From positions 275,001-322,500 of the forward strand of contig MCFG01000011.1 in assembly GCA_002104895.1 (NCBI GenBank): a stretch of DNA of 47,500 bases. Direction: 5' to 3'. A model generated the notes under the pieces. That model saw only the letters and a program-made list of their open reading frames with translations, had not been told where the DNA came from and made no database searches. Source of the DNA: Anaeromyces robustus (lineage: Eukaryota > Neocallimastigomycota > Neocallimastigomycetes > Neocallimastigales > Neocallimastigaceae). Both the position numbers and the translations under genes were made by a program. Positions within the stretch are counted from its first letter, which is position 1; every line of letters starts with the position of its first letter. Below, piece by piece: positions 47,299-47,500 of the stretch.

Positions 47299-47500
47299 AT
47301 AAATTATTACACTCTGGATATTATAAATAATAATAAACTTAATAGCAAGCAAAAATTTTATTAGCTAGAAGTAACTTAGAAATTGGAGAAATTGATGAAT
47401 CTCTTAAATTATTAAATGAAATTCAACTTAATTATGATGAATCAAAACAAAATTTAGCTTATACTAAAATTGGTGTTATAATGGGATGGACATTAAAAGG
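46031..47500 (+). CDS. TTC7/YPP1-like TPR protein, N-terminal exons, partial
   Basis: Exons are 46031-46148, 46850-47052 and 47346 to beyond the window end. The donors are GTTAGA and GTAATT and the acceptors end AAATAG and TTAATAG; all joins are in phase. The protein begins MSTSKTDRIEEEIDSTRCHGQW and continues KLPKLAKKISKYPNYS-VLEQLIYGEHSL. Then comes PKDSLMEAQNYLKKAIENG...PYTQ-QAKILLARSNLEIGEIDESLKLLNEI and ...NLAYTKIGVIMGWTLK. This follows the animal TTC7 N-terminus position by position: an RCR.EGQW-like opening, a LLxGESKL segment, a helix pair L.EA..YL..AI..G, and a LLA(R/K)xN...GdxxEAL TPR. TTC7 (yeast Ypp1) is the scaffold that holds PI4-kinase III alpha (Stt4) with EFR3 at the plasma membrane. 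The rest of the protein, which should run to several hundred residues, is outside the window. Confidence 0.78.
46149..46849 (+). other. Intron 1 of the TTC7-like gene, with direct repeat
   Basis: A 701-bp AT-rich intron. Inside, 46514-46559 and 46567-46612 are nearly identical 46-bp direct repeats (CTTAAATTATTTTATT...GAATGCATTTCTATACATTT), offset 53 bp. A TTTTA run follows at about 46748-46789. Confidence 0.75.
47053..47345 (+). other. Intron 2 of the TTC7-like gene
   Basis: A 293-bp intron with a TTTA microsatellite near its 5' end (about 47075-47108) and an ATT run (47270-47297). The donor was placed at GTAATT because the resulting protein keeps the spacing of TTC7. A second in-phase GT at 47071 (GTGTTT) would add six residues. 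Confidence 0.65.

Overview
This window is overwhelmingly A+T, with homopolymers, TTTA/AAAT microsatellites and short genes separated by long near-featureless spacers. The best taxonomic marker is the gene at 19454..20730 (-). It is a secreted glycoside hydrolase of family GH16 carrying two N-terminal fungal dockerin (CBM10-like) modules, the cellulosome anchoring module of anaerobic gut fungi. Together with the base composition and short AT-rich introns (GT...AG), this points to Neocallimastigomycota (Neocallimastix/Piromyces/Anaeromyces group). Genus cannot be told from the window alone.

Layout. 497..1423 (+): six-transmembrane voltage-gated K+ channel. 5634..7427 (-): a two-exon type I membrane protein (signal peptide, 12-Cys ectodomain, one TM, long Ser/Lys then Ala/Gln/Tyr-rich tail), built here by joining two open frames across a 261-bp intron. 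7428..17.8 kb: spacer with microsatellites and one segmental tandem duplication. 17.82..18.39 kb (-): an AT-decayed fossil of nuclear 18S rRNA. 19454..20730 (-): the dockerin-GH16 gene. 21552..22069 (-): a GC-richer retroposon (SINE) with a tRNA-like head, poly(A) tail and a perfect 11-bp target-site duplication. 24.95..26.96 kb (+): an island of unrecognised open frames. It is followed at 27.05..28.35 kb by a 58-bp minisatellite, a near-perfect 104-bp-arm palindrome and A-rich higher-order repeats. 32633..32911 (-): a small protein with a PP1-docking (RVxF) motif. 41294..43720 (+): a secreted protein made of six chagasin (I42) cysteine-protease-inhibitor domains. 46031..>47500 (+): the first three exons of a TTC7/YPP1 homologue, running off the window.

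The host genes do not form one pathway. Two of them fit a secretory, gut-dwelling life: the dockerin enzyme would be displayed on a cellulosome for glucan digestion, and the polychagasin could protect secreted proteins from cysteine proteases. The most interesting part is 17.8..28.4 kb, which combines an rRNA fossil, a young SINE, an unidentified ORF island and an unusual palindrome flanked by tandem repeats. All identifications come from reading motifs; no database search was run.
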